Assembly: GCA_034439755.1 (NCBI GenBank)
Contig: JAWXAZ010000036.1
Location: 1-64,000, forward strand
Source of the DNA: B1 sp034439755
GTDB lineage: Bacteria; Bacteroidota; Bacteroidia; UKL13-3
Direction of reading: 5' to 3'
Length of the DNA: 64,000 nucleotides
Program-made: the position numbers and the translations under genes
Shown: positions 9,216 to 19,318 of the stretch, piece after piece
Position numbering within the stretch: the first letter of the stretch is position 1
Layout: each line of letters begins with the position of its first letter
Notes under the pieces: model-generated
The model's input: only the letters and a program-made list of their open reading frames with translations
What the model was told of the DNA's origin: nothing
Databases searched by the model: none

Positions 9216-9662
9216 ATGGAATCAACAGAAACACTAAACATCGAAACAAGTTCATTTTTTAAAAATGAAGAACGCAATGCCTACTTAAGGGAAATGGCCA
9301 AATGGGGCAAATTATTATCCATTGTGGGGTTTATTGGAATGGGCATTATATGCATCATAGCCGTTGCGATGATGGCGGGTATGAGCTTTTTTTCGAAAAA
9401 TACCTCTTTAGGAGGTTTAAACACCTGGATTGGCCTTGTATATATAGCCATGGCGGCTCTTTACTATTTCCCTGTCAAGTATTTATTTACCTTTTCTAAG
9501 GAGATAAATCTTGCTTTGGATTTACAAGACGAGAACAATTTAACCGAGGGTTTAAAGAATCTAAAATCGGTATTTAAATTCATGGGAATTGCCACCATGA
9601 TTATGCTTGTTGTGTACGGACTAGTTTTTGTTTTTGGGCTATTGGCCTATAGCATGAGGTAA
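9216..9662 (+). CDS. DUF5362 family membrane protein
   Basis: Protein of 148 residues with three or four transmembrane helices (about 30-55, 68-90 and 118-145). The pattern RNAYLREMAKWGKLLSIVGF, the central YYFPVKYLFTFS and the loop ALDLQDENNLTEGLKNLKS are typical of the DUF5362 family of Bacteroidota. The function is unknown. It follows the DUF1801 gene by 26 bases and converges with tex. Confidence 0.75.
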   Translation: MESTETLNIETSSFFKNEERNAYLREMAKWGKLLSIVGFIGMGIICIIAVAMMAGMSFFSKNTSLGGLNTWIGLVYIAMAALYYFPVKYLFTFSKEINLALDLQDENNLTEGLKNLKSVFKFMGIATMIMLVVYGLVFVFGLLAYSMR

Positions 9663-9676
9663 TACTAAAGCGCTAC

Positions 9677-11797
9677 CTAAACCAACATAGACAAAGAAAT
9701 GCGCTTGCGCACCAAATCAACTTCCAGCACTTTTACTTGAACCTGTTGTTGCAATTTTACAATGGTATTGGGATCGCTCACATAGCGGTTGGCCAGTTGC
9801 GAAATATGCACCATGCCATCTTGCTTAACCCCAATATCTACAAAGCATCCAAAGCGGGTAATATTGGTTACTATGCCTGGCAATACCATGCCTTCATATA
9901 AATCTTCGGGCTTTTTTACATCCGAAAACTCAAAGGCCACCAGCTTTTCGCGCGGGTCGCGACCAGGTTTTGCCAACTCTTCCAAAATATCACGCAAGGT
10001 AAAATGTCCGTGTACCTCGTTTACAAATGCCTCCAATTTTACTTGTTTGCGCAAGGCCTCTTGCGCCAATAAATCGCCCACTTTTACCTTTAAAGACAAA
10101 GCCATTTCATCTACCAACGCATAACTTTCTGGGTGCACTGCCGTATTATCCAACACGTTCTTAGCCCCCGGTATGCGCAGGAAAGCAGCACTTTGCTCAA
10201 ATGCTTTTGCCCCCAATCGTGGCACTTTTTTTAACTCACTCCTGCTCCTAAAAGCGCCATGCTCTGCCCTATACGCCAAAATATTTTGCGCCAATTGGGC
10301 ATTCAATCCAGATACATAGGTAAGCAAACTCTTACTCGCCGTATTCACATTTACACCCACCAAATTTACACACGATTCTACCACCGCATCCAACTTTTGC
10401 TTTAAACGTGCTTGGTCTACATCGTGCTGATACTGCCCCACACCAATAGACTTGGCATCAATTTTAACCAACTCGGCCAAGGGATCGGCCAACCTGCGGC
10501 CTATAGAAACTGCGCCCCTCACCGTTATGTCGTGCGTGGGAAATTCCTCGCGACCAATAGCAGATGCAGAGTAAATGGAGGCACCGTTTTCGTTCACCAT
10601 AAACACATTTACATCGGCCAAATTTAAGGCCCGTATCCACTCCTCGGTCTCTCTGCCCGCGGTGCCGTTTCCTATGGCAATGGCTTCAATTTTTTCGGTT
10701 TGAACCAAACGCCGTATGCTATCACTCGCTGCCGAAACCTGCCGCTGTGGCTCATGCGGATACACCACCATATCATGCAAAAGCACGCCCTCTTCATTTA
10801 AACAAACCACCTTACAACCCGATCTAAATCCGGGGTCAATGGCCAAGATGCGTTTAGAACCCAAAGGTGCAGATAACAACAACTGCTTCACATTCTCTGC
10901 AAACACATTAATAGCTTCTTCATCTGCACGCTGCTTATAAATTTTACGCACTTCATTCTCTATTGAAGGTGCAAGCAAGCGCTTATAAGCATCCTTTACA
11001 GCCAATTCAATCTGCACACCACTGTTGGTTTTGCGGTGCACAAAATTACGAGTTATATCTGCTAATACACGTTCCTCATCTGGCTCTAAAGACAAGCGAA
11101 TAAAGCCTTCCTCTTCGCCCCTAAACAAGGCCAACAAGCGGTGCGAAGGACAACGTATAATGGGTTCGTTATAGGCAAAATAATCTCTATACTTTGCCCC
11201 TTCCACTTCTTTTCCCTTCACCATTTTGGCACTCATAACGCCATGCTTTTCAAAACTATTTCTAAGGTATAACCTCACGCCAGCATCTTCACTTATCCAC
11301 TCTGCTATAATGTCGCGCGCGCCTTGCAAAGCATCTTCCACAGAAGTTACCTCACCCTTTACAAAAGGCGCCGATTTGCGTTCAATAGGTTCATAAGTCT
11401 CTAACATTAACCACTTGGCAAGTGGCTCCAAACCTCGTTCTCTAGCCACACTCGCCTTGGTTTTTCTTTTTGGTTTATAAGGCAAATACAAATCTTCTAA
11501 AACAGATTCCGACCAACAATTCTCAATTTTAAGTCGCAAGTCGGCACTCAATTTCCCTTGCGAATCGATGCTGCTTAAAATGGCAGCTTTGCGTTTTTCT
11601 AAGGATTCCAATTCAATGGCACCGGTGCGAATGGCTTCAATGGCAACTTCGTCTAATCCGCCAGTAGCTTCTTTGCGGTAGCGGGCAATAAACGGGGTGG
11701 TGCAAGCTTCAGATTGAAGTTTGATTGTTACTTGAACTTGTTGCAGGCCAAGCTGAAGTTGTTTGGCCAGTATTAAAATAGATTCTTGTGATAGCAT
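9677..11797 (-). CDS. tex: Tex family RNA-binding transcription accessory protein
   Basis: Cytoplasmic nucleic-acid-binding protein related to Spt6 and thought to act in transcription. The order is the family one: helical N-terminal part (FIARYRKEATGGLDE), YqgF-like RNase H fold (ILAIDPGFRSGCKV and following), helix-hairpin-helix motifs (LLTYVSGLNAQLAQNILAYR, VPRLGAKAFEQSAAFLRIP) and a C-terminal S1 domain (EGMVLPGIVTNITRFGCFVD). The length of 706 residues is normal. The ATG at 11797 is preferred over a GTG two codons upstream. It stands alone, divergent from the pirin gene. Confidence 0.95.
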   Translation of the reverse strand: MLSQESILILAKQLQLGLQQVQVTIKLQSEACTTPFIARYRKEATGGLDEVAIEAIRTGAIELESLEKRKAAILSSIDSQGKLSADLRLKIENCWSESVLEDLYLPYKPKRKTKASVARERGLEPLAKWLMLETYEPIERKSAPFVKGEVTSVEDALQGARDIIAEWISEDAGVRLYLRNSFEKHGVMSAKMVKGKEVEGAKYRDYFAYNEPIIRCPSHRLLALFRGEEEGFIRLSLEPDEERVLADITRNFVHRKTNSGVQIELAVKDAYKRLLAPSIENEVRKIYKQRADEEAINVFAENVKQLLLSAPLGSKRILAIDPGFRSGCKVVCLNEEGVLLHDMVVYPHEPQRQVSAASDSIRRLVQTEKIEAIAIGNGTAGRETEEWIRALNLADVNVFMVNENGASIYSASAIGREEFPTHDITVRGAVSIGRRLADPLAELVKIDAKSIGVGQYQHDVDQARLKQKLDAVVESCVNLVGVNVNTASKSLLTYVSGLNAQLAQNILAYRAEHGAFRSRSELKKVPRLGAKAFEQSAAFLRIPGAKNVLDNTAVHPESYALVDEMALSLKVKVGDLLAQEALRKQVKLEAFVNEVHGHFTLRDILEELAKPGRDPREKLVAFEFSDVKKPEDLYEGMVLPGIVTNITRFGCFVDIGVKQDGMVHISQLANRYVSDPNTIVKLQQQVQVKVLEVDLVRKRISLSMLV

Positions 11798-11932
11798 GAG
11801 CACGCAAGTATATACAATTTTGATTGCTCAAAAAATCTAAAGCAGTCGCATGCGCTTTGGTTCAGACCGAAAGAATTTTTGGCAAACATTTTGACAAAGA
11901 ATTTTGTTATCTTAGCATAATATTTAACTGCT

Positions 11933-13078
11933 ATGGAAAATAAATTAGCACGCAGAAGTTTCTTAACTCGTTTATCGCTAGCGCTTGGAGTAGCCGTAAC
12001 CACGCCTATCGACAGCTTTTCTAACAGCATAAAAGAAGTTTTACAACCCAATCAAAAACGCATGAATCCAGTTAAAGAAATAAAGCCACTTGGCTTTCAA
12101 TGGGAGACCGCCGATCCCTTTTTATTTTGTGTACACCACGAAGATGCTTTTCCAAAAGGCAATGAGGTAATGGCACCAACAAGCTCTATGCAAGGCAGGC
12201 ACATGGGCGATGATTTTATCATAAAAGATGGTTTTAGAATGTATCATGGAAAAACTGTTCCCGGCTTTCCTGGTCACCCACACAGGGGTTTCGAAACCAT
12301 TACGGTGGTGCGCAAAGGCGTGGTAGATCATGCAGATTCTATGGGCGCTTCGGGGCGTTATGGCGATGGCGATGTGCAATGGATGACGGCCGGAAAAGGG
12401 GTTCAACATTCCGAAATGTTTCCTTTGATACACCAAGAAAAAGACAATCCCATGGAGCTTTTTCAAATCTGGCTGAACCTACCCAAAGTCAATAAAATGG
12501 TGGAGCCGCATTTTAAAATGTTGTGGCGCGAAGCAATTAAAGAGCATGTGCATACAGATGCAAACGGAAAGAAAACATCGGTAGAAGTAATTGCTGGCAA
12601 GCTGGGAAAAATTGTGGCACCTGCGCCGCCGCCTAATTCTTGGGCTGCCAACGAAAAGAATGAGGTTGCGGTTTGGAACATGAAAATGGAGCCGGGCGCA
12701 ACTTTTACATTACCCAAAGCAAGCGCAGGCATAAACCGCACTTTGTATTTTTATGAAGGAGATGTGTTGCAAGTGGCAGAAAAAACAGTGAAACTTTACC
12801 ATGCCATTGTGGTAGAAGCTGAGGTAGATTTGGCATTAAAAGTAGGCGATAAAAAAGCCAGTATTTTGGTCTTACAAGGCAAGCCAATTGGTGAGCCTGT
12901 GATACAATATGGACCCTTTGTAATGAACACCAAAGAAGAGATAAATAAGGCCTTTGATGATTACCACCAAACACAGTTTGGCGGGTGGCCTTGGCCTAAA
13001 TACGACCAAGTACATGCCCGCAATAAGGGTCGTTTTGCCAAACATTCCGATGGCAAGCTCGAAGAAAAAGTTGGCTAG
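11933..13078 (+). CDS. Exported pirin family protein
   Basis: Pirin-type bicupin of 381 residues. The metal site is complete: GHPHRGFETIT supplies two His, and the GKGVQHSE region supplies the third His and Glu. Pirins are usually cytoplasmic and near 290 residues. This one has an extra N-terminus of about 50 residues with a twin-arginine motif (ARRSFLTRL) and a hydrophobic segment ending in TPIDS, suggesting Tat export of a folded metalloprotein. The C-terminal tail (GGWPWPKYD...) is common in Bacteroidota pirins. The likely activity is iron-dependent, possibly quercetinase-like, but the substrate is unknown. A near-consensus -7 box, TATCTTAG, lies about 30 bases before the ATG. Confidence 0.9.
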   Translation: MENKLARRSFLTRLSLALGVAVTTPIDSFSNSIKEVLQPNQKRMNPVKEIKPLGFQWETADPFLFCVHHEDAFPKGNEVMAPTSSMQGRHMGDDFIIKDGFRMYHGKTVPGFPGHPHRGFETITVVRKGVVDHADSMGASGRYGDGDVQWMTAGKGVQHSEMFPLIHQEKDNPMELFQIWLNLPKVNKMVEPHFKMLWREAIKEHVHTDANGKKTSVEVIAGKLGKIVAPAPPPNSWAANEKNEVAVWNMKMEPGATFTLPKASAGINRTLYFYEGDVLQVAEKTVKLYHAIVVEAEVDLALKVGDKKASILVLQGKPIGEPVIQYGPFVMNTKEEINKAFDDYHQTQFGGWPWPKYDQVHARNKGRFAKHSDGKLEEKVG

Positions 13079-13276
13079 TGGGCAAAAAACGTGTTCATTA
13101 TCCTTAAAAGTTTACACTAAGTGCCGTTTGCGCCTATTTCAAAAGCAAATAAAGACCTTTTGGTTGACTCTTGCGCATTGTAATTGGCTTGAACCAACCA
13201 ATAACTTATCGCTGACTTTACAATTTGATAAGCGTTAAATAACATTTATATCCCTTTAAGATAGGGCTCTAAGAAG

Positions 13277-13318
13277 CTTCTTAATTTCCCAAATGCGGAA
13301 AATTAAGAAGTTTTTTTT
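13277..13318 (+). terminator. Intrinsic terminator after the pirin gene
   Basis: Perfect 11-bp stem (CTTCTTAATTT paired with AAATTAAGAAG) with a 12-nt loop, followed by eight T. It sits 200 bases after the pirin stop and before the adhesin operon. The rest of the 358-base gap (13079-13436) holds no convincing gene. Just before the adhesin a weak promoter-like TAACTTTA occurs at about 13399. Confidence 0.75.
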
Positions 13319-13436
13319 GTTGGTACTTATCCACAAGGCGCTAAGGTCAATTGCAGGTAAACGGGCCGCAAAGCTTCTGTCTTAGCCTCACTCCTATTAA
13401 CTTTACGCCCTTGAAATTCAACATTGAATAGTAACC

Positions 13437-16400
13437 ATGAACAATTATACGGATATGGAATATCGAATTTTCAGACAAATTAAGCTTACAAAAATTGCAG
13501 GCCTTTTGTTGCTGCTACTGGCCTTCATTTGTCCTGCTTTGCAAACACAAGCCAAAAACTTGAGTGCACCGCCGCCAACTCCTTTAACGGTAAATCCCGA
13601 TACAGGGTATGTGAACGGCTATAATGGCGCAGCATCCTTGCTAAACATCTATGCCAACGATTCTTTTAACAATGCAACACTTGTACCAGCAGATGTCATA
13701 TTAAGTTATACCTCGCCAAGTCCAAAAATTTCTATCAATGCAAGCACAGGCATTGTTACAGTGGCTACCTATTTGGCCGCTGGAACTTATACCATACCTT
13801 ATACTTTAACGGATGCTTTGGATGCGCTTAATTTTGCAAGTGCCAATTTAATTGTAGTAGTTTCTGCACCTCCTATTTTTGCTAACCACGACCAAGTTTG
13901 GGTTAATGGTTATAATGGAAATTTAAATGCCATTACCGTAAATACAAACGACAGCATAAACAATGGCTTAGCACCACGCTCTGCCATTGCGTTTACTTTG
14001 CTTAGTTCGCCAACAGAACCCAATGTAATTATGAATACATTAAATGGCAGGGTATCTATATTTCCTATGACTCCAGCGGGCGTATATTACTTTGTTTACC
14101 GCATTTGCGACACCCTCAATCCAGCTAATTGTGATACGGCATTGGTGACGGTGAATGTAATGGCTCCACCTATTTTTGCCAATTCAAATACCCTTAATGT
14201 AAACGGATTTAATGGGGGAAACAACTTATTAAATGTTTGGAGCAATGATCAAATAAATGGTGCAGCAGTTAACAGTACCAATGTAATAACAAGCTTGGTT
14301 ACTCCATCTGCTAATTCAGCTATTACTTTGAATACAAGCACGGGTATGATTAGTGTTGCACCCGCACAAGTAGCAGGGAATTATACCTTGGTTTATAGCA
14401 TTTGCGATAGCATGAACACCACAAGTTGCGATACCGCTATTGTTTATATTAACCTCACACCTCCGCCTATTGATGCCAAAAACGACACGGCTTATGTGGA
14501 TGGATATGCAGCAACAGCCAATGTCATAAATGTACTAAGCAACGACTTGTTAAACAATGCCAGCATTGCCATAAATGCTGTTTCGGTTAAATGGCATGTA
14601 GCCTCTAATCACCCCAATATTACCTTAGATACTTTAACAGGGAATATACAGGTTAGTCCCAGAATTGCGGTTGGAACCTATTCTTTACAATACAGAATTA
14701 TAGATACTGCCAATATGGGCAGCTCAGATACAGCCACAGCATTTGTGGTGGTAAGGGCTCCAAATGTTTATGCCAATCCAGAATATGCCTACGTAAATGG
14801 ATACGATGGCAACCCTGCTTTGGTTCAGGTCTTGGCCAACGATAGCATCAATAATATTGCCTTATCCATTGGCGATGTAAAATTAAGCGTATTGGCTCAA
14901 TCGACTCATCCTGGAGTTTGGCTCAACGATACCACTGGCTTTATTAAAGTAATGCCAATGGTGCCAGCAGGCAAGTATATAATTAGCTACAAAATATGCG
15001 ATACGCTTAATATGAGCAATTGCGATTCGGCAAGCGATACCATTGAAGTAATGGCACCCATTATTGAGGCAGTGCAAGACACCTTTATTCACAATGGGTA
15101 TGATGCCAGTCTTAACATTGGAAATGTATTAAGCAACGATAGCATAAACGGCATGGTGGTAATGGCAGGAGGCGTAAGGTTGCTTACCTTAATGCCAAGC
15201 AGCGCAACCGGAATTAGGCTAAATGATACCACAGGCATTATAAGCTTTGCACCACGCATTGCGGCAGGATATTATAGCATTAAATATCAAATAACCGACA
15301 CTTTAAATGCGGGTAATATTGATTCTACATTCGCCATTATTAAAGTAATTGCGCCAACTATTTTTGCTGAAAACGATACGGCTTATGTAGTGGGCGAAAC
15401 AGGTAGTAAGGGCGTATATCAAGTATTGCAAAACGACCGCATCAATGGCGATTCGGCCAAGACATCCAATACACATGTAAAATTGGTTATTGGTTCAGGC
15501 AATCCAAAAATTAAACTGGATACCTTAACTGGATTTTTAAAAGTAGATTCATTAACACGTGCAGGTTTGTATCACATCACTTACCGCATTATTGACACCT
15601 TAAATGCAACCAATGCAGATACCGGAATCTTGGCAATTTATGTTTCTGCAACACCCGTAATTGCGAGCAACGATAGCCTAACTGTAAATGGGTATAATGG
15701 CAATTTAAATTTAGGCAATGTGCTTGCCAATGATAGTATAAATGGGCTTATTGTATCGCCCAGCAGGGTAGTTATTAGCTTGGTTCAAAACTTCCCGAAT
15801 GGCGATTTGGTGCTCAATACTTTTAATGGAAGAATCTCTGTTTTCCCTGGCACACAAGCTGGATTATACAGCATGACATACCGCATTTGCGACACCTTAA
15901 ATACAGGCGTTTGCGATACTGCCATGGTGCAAGTCTTGGTAACACCACCCCCTATTTTTGCGCATGTTGATCATGCTTTTGTTAATGGGTTTACCGGAAA
16001 TAGCAATGCCATAAATGTTTTTGGCAACGACAGTGTAAATGGATTACCAACAAATGCTTTGGGTGTTATAACTACCTTGGTAAGCGCGGCAAGTATTCCA
16101 GATATTAGTTTTGATACAGCCACTGGCATTATAAGTGTTGCGCCAAATTTAGCAGCAGCAGAATACTCCTTAGTTTACCGCATTTGTGATACCCTGAACC
16201 AAAGCAATTGCGATACGGCCATTGTGTTTATTCATATAATGGCACCACCCATTGTGGCCACCAATGATACAATTTATGCAGATGGCTATTCCTCTCTTGG
16301 AATCATAGGCAATGTATTAAACAACGATAGTTTAAACAACGATACCATTGGGGTAAATGCAGTAATGGTTAAATTATATTCGGCTTCAAGCCATGCTGGA

Positions 16401-19301
16401 ATTAGCCTCGATACGTTAACGGGCGATATTCATTTTTTACCACGCATTGCGGCAGGTACCTATACCTTGCAATACAGCATTATTGATACAGTAAACTTGT
16501 TTAGCTTCGATACGGGTTATGTGGTGGTGGTGGTAGATTCGCCCAATGTATATGCCAACCCAGAATATGTTTATGTAAATGGATACAACGGCGATACTGC
16601 CTTGGTGCAAGTTCTGGCTAATGATAGCATCAACAACTTTTCATTGGCCATTGGCGATGTAAAGTTAACCGTATTATCTCAGTCTTCTCACCCGGGAGTT
16701 TGGTTAAATGATACCACAGGTTACATTGTGGTTGCCCCATTGGTGCCGGTAGGATTATATGTAATAAACTACAAAATATGCGATACCCTCAATGTGTATA
16801 ATTGCGATACCACAAGTGATACCATTGAAGTTAGAGCTCCCTTTATTTTAGCAGTTGCCGATACCTTTATGCAAAATGGTTACGATACCAATTTTGCGAT
16901 AGGCAATGTATTGAGCAACGATAGCTTAAACTATAAGCCGCTTTCTATGGGCAGTGTAAGCATTACCCTGATTACGCCTGCTTCAAATGCCGCTATTCGT
17001 TTAGATACCGCTACCGGATTAATATCATTGATTCCGCGTGTTTCGGCGGGGTATTATAGCATTCAATATCAAATTTCTGATACCCTGAACCCAACAAATG
17101 TGGATACCAATTTTGCGGTTATTCAGGTAATGCCGCCATCCATAATTGCTATAAATGATACCGCAGATGTGATTGGAGAAGTTGGCTCAATGGGCGTATA
17201 CAATGTATTGCCAAACGACCTTATCAATGGCGATTCGGTAACGAGTAGCAATATTTTGTTGAAATTGGTGATTGGTTCAGGCCAAAATAAAATTAGACTT
17301 GATACCCTAACAGGATTGTTGCAAGTAGACTCGTTAACTCCTGCAGGTATCTACCATATTTGGTATAGAATTATTGATACCCTAAACGCAGGTAATGCAG
17401 ATACTGCTATCTTAACAATTTTTGTTTCTCCAACGCCACTTTTTGCGAACGGCGACAGTGCTAAGGTGAATGGATATATTGGAAACTTAAATTTATTAAA
17501 TGTTTTGGCGAATGATAGCATTTTAGGAGATGTTGTAAAGCCGGGCAGGGTTAATATTAGCATTGTTCAGAACTCGGGAACAAGCGGCGTGGTATTGAAT
17601 ACCTTTAACGGACAAATCTCTGTATTTCCAAATACGCCATTAGGTATTTACAAAATGATATATCGCATCTGCGACACATTAAATCCGAGTAGTTGCGATA
17701 CGGCCTACGCCACCATTTATGTGCATGGATATCCATTAGTTGCTAAGAACGACAGCGTAATGGTAAATGGATATGGCGGTTTAATCAATGCCCTCAATGT
17801 AATTGATAACGATAGTTTAAATGGAGCACCTTTGCTAAACACCCAAGTAAGGTATAAGGAATTGGTGAGTGCAGGCAGTGGCATTAGCTTAGATACCCTA
17901 ACCGGATTTGTAAGTGTGGCAGCAAAAACCAATGCCGGTATGTATACTTTGTTCTATCAAGTAACTGATACGCTAGACATGAACAATACCGACAGTGCTT
18001 ATGTGGTGATAGCTGTTTTTGCTGTTGGTCCCATTGCAATAAATGATGAGGTTGCAACGCCATTTGGATTGCCAATTGTGGTAACACCATTATCTAACGA
18101 TTTGGATGTTGACAACAACATAAATATAGCAACCATGAAGATTATTAGCATGCCAATAAATGGAACAGCGGTGGCAGATACCATTTTGAGCACCATCACT
18201 TATACGCCTAATGCCAATTGGGTTGGATATGATACCTTATATTATTCAATTTGCGACTCGGGCATGGTGCCAGTTTTATGCGATACGGCTTATATTGTTG
18301 TTAGCACACAAGACTCCTTAAACTTAGTCTTTAAAATGACCACTGACGTAAGATGTTTTGGAGACAGCGATGGTATGGCAAACATCATTTTGGCAGGCGG
18401 ATTAGAGCCTTATAACATTACCTGGAATACAACGCCGGTTCAGACCGGACAATCAGCTTCAAATTTAAAAGCAGGAAATTATGTGGCCATGGTAATAGAC
18501 TTTTTAAATGACACCCTATTGGTTGATGTTACAATTAACAGTCCCACTTTAATAAGTGCAACAGCTAAACTTACCAATCCTACTTGCAATGGCAAATCGA
18601 ATGGCAGCATAGAATTATTTGTGAGTGGTGGAACGGCGCCTTACTATTATTTCTGGAACAATGGTTCTGTATTTAACCCAGTAAACAATGTTCAGGCAGG
18701 CAATTACAGCGTGGTTGTTACAGACACCAATGGATGTAAAATAAACAGAAATTACATTTTAACAGAGTCTGATCCAATGCAACTATCGGTGGTAAAAATT
18801 GTGGATGCAGTTTGTAAAACAACATTCGATGGCAGCATTACTTTAAATTTAACGGGGGGCACAGCACCTTATAAATACCTGTGGAGCAATGGCGCAAGCA
18901 CCCTAAATTTGGCAAACAGATTGCATGGCGAATATACCTTAGTAGTTACCGATACTTTTAATTGCAGCACAAGTGGTAAATACACCATTTATTATCAGAA
19001 AGAAAACTGCGAACAAGATGTGTTTGTACCGCAAGGCTTTTCACCAGATGGCGATGGCATAAATGATGCCTATACCATTGATGGCATTGAGAAGTTTCCG
19101 AATAACCATTTGCGCATTTATAACCGTTGGGGCGCAATGGTGTTTGAGGAAGTGGGTTATAAGAATACTTGGAAAGGAACCGCAGAAACGGGCATTGGCA
19201 GTGGTACTGGAGAAACATTGCCTACAGGAACCTATTTCTATGTATTGGAATTAGAACCTGGAAAACCTGTAATTTCTGGCTATTTATACATTAGTAAATA
19301 A
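13437..19301 (+). CDS. Giant repeat adhesin with gliding-motility-type T9SS C-terminus
   Basis: Secreted or surface protein of 1954 residues. The signal peptide is at about 15-40 (GLLLLLLAFICPALQTQAKN). It is followed by 15 tandem domains of about 99 residues, each with VNGYNG, an LANDS-like motif, a TLTG turn and an AGxYxxxYRIxDTLN strand. A sixteenth, different Ig/cadherin-like domain lies at about 1533-1625. Three SprB-type repeats follow at about 1626-1860 (GGTAPYxYxWSNG ... GxYxVVVTD), then a CHU_C/type B sorting domain at about 1862-1954 (FVPQGFSPDGDGIND). The likely role is a SprB-like adhesin for gliding or attachment, exported by T9SS. Domains 2, 3, 5, 8, 9, 11 and 14 carry a paired Cys (RICDTLN..NCDT), probably a disulfide. 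The PorP/SprF gene follows after 17 bases. Confidence 0.92.
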   Translation: MNNYTDMEYRIFRQIKLTKIAGLLLLLLAFICPALQTQAKNLSAPPPTPLTVNPDTGYVNGYNGAASLLNIYANDSFNNATLVPADVILSYTSPSPKISINASTGIVTVATYLAAGTYTIPYTLTDALDALNFASANLIVVVSAPPIFANHDQVWVNGYNGNLNAITVNTNDSINNGLAPRSAIAFTLLSSPTEPNVIMNTLNGRVSIFPMTPAGVYYFVYRICDTLNPANCDTALVTVNVMAPPIFANSNTLNVNGFNGGNNLLNVWSNDQINGAAVNSTNVITSLVTPSANSAITLNTSTGMISVAPAQVAGNYTLVYSICDSMNTTSCDTAIVYINLTPPPIDAKNDTAYVDGYAATANVINVLSNDLLNNASIAINAVSVKWHVASNHPNITLDTLTGNIQVSPRIAVGTYSLQYRIIDTANMGSSDTATAFVVVRAPNVYANPEYAYVNGYDGNPALVQVLANDSINNIALSIGDVKLSVLAQSTHPGVWLNDTTGFIKVMPMVPAGKYIISYKICDTLNMSNCDSASDTIEVMAPIIEAVQDTFIHNGYDASLNIGNVLSNDSINGMVVMAGGVRLLTLMPSSATGIRLNDTTGIISFAPRIAAGYYSIKYQITDTLNAGNIDSTFAIIKVIAPTIFAENDTAYVVGETGSKGVYQVLQNDRINGDSAKTSNTHVKLVIGSGNPKIKLDTLTGFLKVDSLTRAGLYHITYRIIDTLNATNADTGILAIYVSATPVIASNDSLTVNGYNGNLNLGNVLANDSINGLIVSPSRVVISLVQNFPNGDLVLNTFNGRISVFPGTQAGLYSMTYRICDTLNTGVCDTAMVQVLVTPPPIFAHVDHAFVNGFTGNSNAINVFGNDSVNGLPTNALGVITTLVSAASIPDISFDTATGIISVAPNLAAAEYSLVYRICDTLNQSNCDTAIVFIHIMAPPIVATNDTIYADGYSSLGIIGNVLNNDSLNNDTIGVNAVMVKLYSASSHAGISLDTLTGDIHFLPRIAAGTYTLQYSIIDTVNLFSFDTGYVVVVVDSPNVYANPEYVYVNGYNGDTALVQVLANDSINNFSLAIGDVKLTVLSQSSHPGVWLNDTTGYIVVAPLVPVGLYVINYKICDTLNVYNCDTTSDTIEVRAPFILAVADTFMQNGYDTNFAIGNVLSNDSLNYKPLSMGSVSITLITPASNAAIRLDTATGLISLIPRVSAGYYSIQYQISDTLNPTNVDTNFAVIQVMPPSIIAINDTADVIGEVGSMGVYNVLPNDLINGDSVTSSNILLKLVIGSGQNKIRLDTLTGLLQVDSLTPAGIYHIWYRIIDTLNAGNADTAILTIFVSPTPLFANGDSAKVNGYIGNLNLLNVLANDSILGDVVKPGRVNISIVQNSGTSGVVLNTFNGQISVFPNTPLGIYKMIYRICDTLNPSSCDTAYATIYVHGYPLVAKNDSVMVNGYGGLINALNVIDNDSLNGAPLLNTQVRYKELVSAGSGISLDTLTGFVSVAAKTNAGMYTLFYQVTDTLDMNNTDSAYVVIAVFAVGPIAINDEVATPFGLPIVVTPLSNDLDVDNNINIATMKIISMPINGTAVADTILSTITYTPNANWVGYDTLYYSICDSGMVPVLCDTAYIVVSTQDSLNLVFKMTTDVRCFGDSDGMANIILAGGLEPYNITWNTTPVQTGQSASNLKAGNYVAMVIDFLNDTLLVDVTINSPTLISATAKLTNPTCNGKSNGSIELFVSGGTAPYYYFWNNGSVFNPVNNVQAGNYSVVVTDTNGCKINRNYILTESDPMQLSVVKIVDAVCKTTFDGSITLNLTGGTAPYKYLWSNGASTLNLANRLHGEYTLVVTDTFNCSTSGKYTIYYQKENCEQDVFVPQGFSPDGDGINDAYTIDGIEKFPNNHLRIYNRWGAMVFEEVGYKNTWKGTAETGIGSGTGETLPTGTYFYVLELEPGKPVISGYLYISK
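13875..18020 (+). repeat. Higher-order repeat, period 1782 bp (six 99-residue domains)
   Basis: Within the adhesin, equivalent bases recur at an exact spacing: domain 2 (13875), domain 8 (15657) and domain 14 (17439), and domain 5 (14763) and domain 11 (16545). Domains 2-7 thus correspond one-to-one to 8-13, with 14-15 as the start of a third, partial copy. Matching traits include the NVYANPEY start of domains 5 and 11, the VxGExGS start of 7 and 13, and the Cys pairs. The constant spacing means no net indels since the block was duplicated. Confidence 0.85.
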
Positions 19302-19318
19302 AATTGGAGACCAAAAAA

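Noticed and set aside
11773..12051. Minus-strand ORF overlapping the pirin start
   Set aside because: It is the antisense shadow of the pirin leader and tex start; no family features.
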